NCBI GenBank assembly: GCA_020719895.1
Contig: DYPM01000038.1
Location: forward strand, 1 to 15,152
Direction of reading: 5' to 3'
DNA from: Sulfurovum sp.
Lineage (GTDB): Bacteria; Campylobacterota; Campylobacteria; Campylobacterales; Sulfurovaceae
Length of the DNA stretch: 15,152 bases
The notes under the pieces: generated by a model
Database searches by the model: none
Seen by the model: the letters and a program-made list of their open reading frames with translations, nothing else
Told to the model about the DNA's origin: nothing
Translations under genes and position numbers: made by a program
Shown: in pieces, positions 14,282 through 15,152 of the stretch
Layout of the letters: the number at the start of each line of letters is the position of its first letter
How positions within the stretch are numbered: position 1 is the first letter of the stretch

Positions 14282-14713
14282 GTCACAAATTCATCAAAAT
14301 CTTCACCTAAAGTATCCCATAAAACTTTATCATCTACTCCAAAATAATGATGAGTTAAAACATCTCTCATTTTAGGGAACCTCTAAAAACATAGATTGCT
14401 TCACTTCGTTCGCAATGACAAATCCCGTCATTGCGAGGCTTTGTAAAAGCCGAAGCAATCCAAAATGTAGTTTTTAGAGATTCCCTTTAGCTATTTCACT
14501 CCATGTGATTTCAGGGCATTCTTCTGTAAGCTCTTTAGGGATATTTTTTACAACTTCACCAATGTCTTCAAAAGCTTTTGCGACAGCATAAACTTTTTCA
14601 AGATTTTCTGTAAATTCATCGTAAGTTATATTTTCAACAAATTTTTTAATATTTTTACACTCAAAAGCTATATCTTTAATATAAAGCTTATAGCCTCTAT
14701 TGCTTTTAAACAT
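14254..14713 (-). pseudogene. hepT: HepT-like toxin (HEPN ribonuclease), split by a 111-bp element
   Basis: Toxin of the HepT/MntA system, a HEPN-fold RNase that MntA silences by AMPylation. The first part (14713 to 14486) encodes 76 residues ending ITWSEIAK. The frame then enters the inserted element as GNL and stops at 14474. The second part (14370 to 14257) encodes MRDVLTHHYFGVDDKVLWDT and 18 more residues, with a TAA at 14254-14256. Joining the parts by removing the element and one TTTA copy gives an uninterrupted 114-aa protein, the normal HepT size. The catalytic motif RX4HXY (R78, H83, Y85 in the joined protein) is wholly in the detached part, so the product now made should be inactive. 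The ATG overlaps the antitoxin stop by 8 bp. The last codons (GDRLLLY) come from the REP-like palindrome, so the original C-terminus may have differed. Confidence 0.9.
14375..14485. mobile_element. 111-bp MITE-like palindromic element interrupting hepT
   Basis: 16-bp terminal inverted repeats, GGGAACCTCTAAAAAC at 14375-14390 and GTTTTTAGAGATTCCC at 14470-14485, with one mismatch. The flanks are perfect TTTA direct repeats at 14371-14374 and 14486-14489. Inside are GATTGCTTC/GAAGCAATC, a 9-bp hairpin CGCAATGAC/GTCATTGCG and a 5-bp hairpin GGCTT/AAGCC, so the single strand can fold as a branched structure. There is no coding capacity. The inner GTCATTGCGAGG...GAAGCAATC text is a repeat motif I recall from many unrelated bacterial genomes. 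Confidence 0.88.
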
Positions 14714-15002
14714 AGCTAATATCCTTTTGAATATAGCTTTTTATTTGTGGCTTTAATGTTTCATCTCGCACCAAGTCAATTTTTTTATGAAAAAAGTCTT
14801 CAAGCTGTTTGGTTAATTTTAGATATTTAAACATTGAGAGTTTTTTATCTTTTTCGATTTTATATAAAATATCTATATCGCTGTTTTCATTTGCTTCATC
14901 TCTGGCAAATGAGCCAAAGAGACCAATAAATTGTATTCCAAATTGATCATGATAATATTCTTGATTTGATTTCAAATAATTTAAAATATCTTGCTTTTGC
15001 AT
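14706..15002 (-). CDS. mntA: MntA-like minimal nucleotidyltransferase antitoxin
   Basis: 98 aa from ATG 15002; a GTG at 15005 is also possible, and GGAG lies 5-8 nt upstream of these. It has the minimal nucleotidyltransferase signature GSX10DXD: G30-S31 in GLFGSFARDEANENSDIDILY, with D42 and D44, and the third carboxylate D76 in KKIDLV. In HepT/MntA systems this enzyme adds AMP to the tyrosine of the HepT RX4HXY motif and so blocks its RNase activity. The stop overlaps the hepT start by 8 bp, the usual operon order (antitoxin first). The reading frame is intact although the toxin gene is broken, so it is probably a leftover free to decay, or it still acts on another HepT. Confidence 0.92.
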   Translation of the reverse strand: MQKQDILNYLKSNQEYYHDQFGIQFIGLFGSFARDEANENSDIDILYKIEKDKKLSMFKYLKLTKQLEDFFHKKIDLVRDETLKPQIKSYIQKDISYV

Positions 15003-15044
15003 CACCTTATCTCCTCAAGTTTTATAATTGTTTTTTATTTTTAT

Positions 15045-15050
15045 ATTGTA
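15045..15050 (-). promoter_or_regulatory. Candidate -10 box of the mntA-hepT operon
   Basis: TACAAT on the minus strand, followed by ATAAAAAT, lies 42 bp before the mntA ATG in a very AT-rich region. No clear -35 box. Nothing else is supportable in 15051-15152. Confidence 0.35.
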
Positions 15051-15152
15051 TCAAATTTAGTTTCAGTAAATATTTTGGTAATTTTTTTGGATAACTATTT
15101 ATTCAACAAACATTATATGCAAAACAGCTTTACTTCGTTTAGTGAACCGCTA

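Noticed and set aside
1..15152. CRISPR array, tRNA or rRNA genes, prophage or integrase genes.
   Set aside because: No regularly spaced repeats, no tRNA-like cloverleaf with T-loop consensus, and no phage or integrase proteins were seen.

Overview
The window looks like chromosome of a member of the Campylobacterota (epsilonproteobacteria), probably a Sulfurimonas/Sulfurovum/Sulfuricurvum-type or Arcobacter-like organism. The reasons are the AT-rich DNA, the long (~400 aa) DapD variant, the TRIC/UPF0126-rpsO pair and the general protein style. This placement is an inference from sequence character; no 16S or marker search was possible.

Layout. From 12859 down to 121 nearly everything is on the minus strand. 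Reading in the direction of transcription: an Rrf2-family Fe-S-type regulator; a DHH phosphoesterase (NrnB-like); a leucine-rich-repeat/protein-kinase fusion; a stand-alone MnmC2-like FAD oxidoreductase; a six-helix membrane protein; a tail-anchored protein of unknown function; an ElyC/YdcF-like protein; a small Cys-rich protein; dapD (lysine/diaminopimelate synthesis); an HlyD-like periplasmic adaptor overlapping a molybdopterin oxidoreductase; a membrane-anchored GIY-YIG-like protein; and a FadL/OmpP1-type outer-membrane channel. On the plus strand are a TRIC-type cation channel (13093-13692) and rpsO (13783-14052) with a clean terminator. The right end (14200-15005, minus strand) is a HepT/MntA toxin-antitoxin locus surrounded by small repeats.

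The main discoveries are non-coding. (1) A palindromic repeat of about 120-155 bp occurs at least twice, plus one partial copy: 2878-2998, 8119-8272 and 11289-11333. The first copy lies inside the molybdopterin oxidoreductase gene, is flanked by an 8-bp direct repeat (CCAATAGA), and adds exactly 43 codons in frame. This behaviour is comparable to Rickettsia palindromic elements. (2) A 111-bp MITE-like element (14375-14485) with 16-bp terminal inverted repeats and a perfect TTTA target duplication has split the hepT toxin gene. Removing the element and one TTTA copy restores a continuous 114-codon HepT with its RX4HXY active-site motif. The MntA antitoxin is intact. (3) A REP-like palindrome (14224-14281) supplies the last codons of the same hepT gene.

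Intergenic stretches are short. The longest are 12860-13092 (divergent promoter region with direct and inverted repeats), 8117-8265 (repeat copy B, containing a terminator), 11271-11400 (repeat copy C) and 14053-14253 (rpsO terminator, a small leader-like ORF and the REP palindrome). I see no tRNA, rRNA or CRISPR array.
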